This document shows positions 32,073 to 33,316 of a DNA stretch of 33,316 nucleotides, piece by piece (position 1 is the first letter of the stretch; every line of letters starts with the position of its first letter). Origin of the DNA: Ignavibacteriota bacterium. GTDB taxonomy: Bacteria > Bacteroidota > Ignavibacteria > UBA10030 > UBA6906. The position numbers and the translations under genes are program-made. The notes beneath the pieces were generated by a model. That model was not told the origin of the DNA and searched no databases. It worked only from the letters and a program-made list of their open reading frames with translations. The stretch is taken from the NCBI GenBank assembly GCA_003152875.1, contig PMBF01000026.1, positions 23,186 through 56,501 on the forward strand, written 5' to 3'.

Positions 32073-33316
32073 ATGACTCGATCCTGTCTGTTATTCGCTT
32101 TCGTGTTTCCGGTGCTCCATGCGACCGCCTGCGCCCAGGCAGCCGGTCAGGGCGTGCCCCCAAGCTCCCCGCCGCGGATCGTCTCAAGCCTCGCGGATTC
32201 AGCCCCGGACACGGGCGCGTCGCTCTCCTCCTTCATCGAACAGGCGCTGAAGTCTAACCCCTCACTTCAGGCATCGCAAGACCGCGCCCTGGGAGCTGGG
32301 GCTCGAATCACTCAGGCCACCGCCTGGGACGATCCCCAGGTCGGCGTGGAATTCTATGCCACGCCGATAACCTCCGCCAACCCGTTCACCAGGGGAATGG
32401 AAACAGACTACTTCGTCCAGCAGATGATTCCGCTGTTCGGCAAAAGGGGCCTGATGGGTGACGCCGCCGCCGCCGGCGCCAGGATGGCGGAGCAATCGGC
32501 TCAGGCCGTCGAACGGACGCTTGTGGCCGATGTCAAGAAGACCTATGCCATGATCTACGCGGCCCAATGCAGGATCAATGTCAACACGGAGAACCAGCGG
32601 CTGCTCAACCAGATTTCCGAATCTGCCCTCACCCGCTACGCGGTAGGCATGGTTTCACAGAGCGACGTGCTAAAAATTCAGGTGGAGGTGGGCAAACTCC
32701 GGAACGAGCGCACCGGCCTTGACCAGGAGCTCGCCGCCGGCGCGTCGATGATGAATGCCCTCCGGGGGCTCCCGGCCAATGCGCCGATCGGACGCGTTGC
32801 GACTCCCTCGATGAAACAGATGCCCGGCACGCTTGAGGCCTGGACCGCCCGTGCACTGGAGAATCGCCCCGAGCTTCTCGGCATGAACTCCGAGCTCGAG
32901 ATGAACAGGGCGGATTTGAGTGCTTCCGAACGGGAACGGGTGCCCGACCTGATGGTGCGCGGGATGTACAAGCAGATGAAGGAGGGGACGGACCAGTGGG
33001 CTGCCATGTTCAGCATCAACATCCCGATTGCCCCGTGGGCGGGCGGCAAGTATACCGGAAGGATCGAGGAGAACACGCTGGCCGTCACCGCGACCGAACA
33101 CTCCATCGCCGCGATGAGGAATATGGTCCAGGCTGAGGTCCGTGATGCCTGGTCAAAAGCGTCTTCTCGATGGGAGCAGATCGAACGGTACCGTCAGAGC
33201 ATCCTCCCTCAGGCACAGCAGGCGCTTGAATCAGGCTTGAGATCGTACGAGACGAGCCGGGTGGATTTCCTTTCCCTCCTGGACAGCTACCGGATGCTGG
33301 AGATGATGAAGATGGA
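32073..33316 (+). CDS. TolC/CusC-family outer-membrane efflux protein, truncated by window end
   Basis: At least 414 residues, open at the right edge and absent from the ORF track because no stop is reached. It starts MTRSCLLFAFVFPVLH with a signal peptide whose end, ATACAQ, could be either a Sec or lipoprotein site. The body is the duplicated outer-membrane factor fold. FIEQALKSNPSLQASQDRA opens the first helical repeat, DYFVQQMIPLFGKRG is the conserved equatorial/beta segment, and AVGMVSQSDVLKIQVEVGKL is the coiled-coil hairpin. The second repeat begins ALENRPELLGMNSELEMN. These proteins form the outer-membrane channel of RND or ABC tripartite pumps. The CusC-like wording and the Cys-rich neighbour suggest heavy-metal export; the adaptor and pump genes would be expected to the right. 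Confidence 0.92.
   Translation, partial: MTRSCLLFAFVFPVLHATACAQAAGQGVPPSSPPRIVSSLADSAPDTGASLSSFIEQALKSNPSLQASQDRALGAGARITQATAWDDPQVGVEFYATPITSANPFTRGMETDYFVQQMIPLFGKRGLMGDAAAAGARMAEQSAQAVERTLVADVKKTYAMIYAAQCRINVNTENQRLLNQISESALTRYAVGMVSQSDVLKIQVEVGKLRNERTGLDQELAAGASMMNALRGLPANAPIGRVATPSMKQMPGTLEAWTARALENRPELLGMNSELEMNRADLSASERERVPDLMVRGMYKQMKEGTDQWAAMFSINIPIAPWAGGKYTGRIEENTLAVTATEHSIAAMRNMVQAEVRDAWSKASSRWEQIERYRQSILPQAQQALESGLRSYETSRVDFLSLLDSYRMLEMMKM

Noticed and set aside
31900-33106. Minus-strand ORFs at the right edge (31900-32187, 32262-32567, 32670-33101)
   Set aside because: Shadows of the truncated TolC-like gene, which the track omits because it has no stop before the window ends.

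Overview
This window appears to be chromosomal DNA from a high-GC (about 60% by eye) Gram-negative member of the Bacteroidota/FCB assemblage, probably Ignavibacteria-like. The main evidence is a textbook type IX secretion C-terminal sorting domain (FPNPFNPSTT) at the end of one large secreted protein. There are also many signal peptides on glycoside hydrolases, and one promoter whose -10 region reads TACCTTTG, which fits the Bacteroidota TAnnTTTG pattern. I cannot name a species. No rRNA, tRNA, CRISPR array, transposase or integrase was seen.

Left part (1-14.2 kb) is mostly housekeeping and signalling. A membrane-anchored NEW3-domain protein is read leftward. It diverges from a histidine kinase/OmpR-type regulator operon, and the shared intergenic region carries in-phase 10-bp direct repeats. 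A two-gene leftward operon follows, encoding an M2-like metallopeptidase lipoprotein and a cytoplasmic DUF885-like metallohydrolase. A 52-residue two-helix membrane protein missing from the ORF track diverges from that operon. Next comes a leftward RluA-type pseudouridine synthase / CBS-domain protein / PriA helicase group, then a small secreted ComEA-like helix-hairpin-helix protein with a near-consensus promoter. After these lie an SMR-like small transporter lacking the canonical glutamate, a small hypothetical protein, a repeat- and hairpin-rich non-coding stretch, and an ECF sigma factor with a small two-helix membrane protein.

Central part (14.4-31.3 kb) is a carbohydrate locus centred on L-arabinose. 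It holds a secreted GH3 enzyme with an inserted PA14 domain and a convergent GH29 alpha-L-fucosidase with PA14-like and chitobiase-like C-terminal domains. Next is a tight catabolic operon: araB, araD, and a sugar isomerase of the L-fucose isomerase-like family that overlaps araD by 44 bp. It is followed by a zinc medium-chain dehydrogenase, a GH51 alpha-L-arabinofuranosidase, a GH127/GH146-type beta-L-arabinofuranosidase, and a T9SS-exported BACON/Fn3-like protein. A reasonable reading is that the secreted enzymes release L-arabinose from plant glycans. The COG2407-type isomerase would then stand in for AraA, and AraB and AraD would complete conversion to xylulose-5-phosphate. No transporter or SusC/SusD pair lies in the window.

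Right edge (31.3-33.3 kb) begins a probable efflux locus: a short cysteine-containing membrane/secreted protein followed by a truncated TolC/CusC-like outer-membrane factor. It is preceded by a tandem TTGGGGGTGTAT repeat.

The items I would check first are the substituted arabinose isomerase, the phased direct repeats in front of the two-component system, the repeat/hairpin region at 12.98-13.11 kb, and the small proteins without known function.
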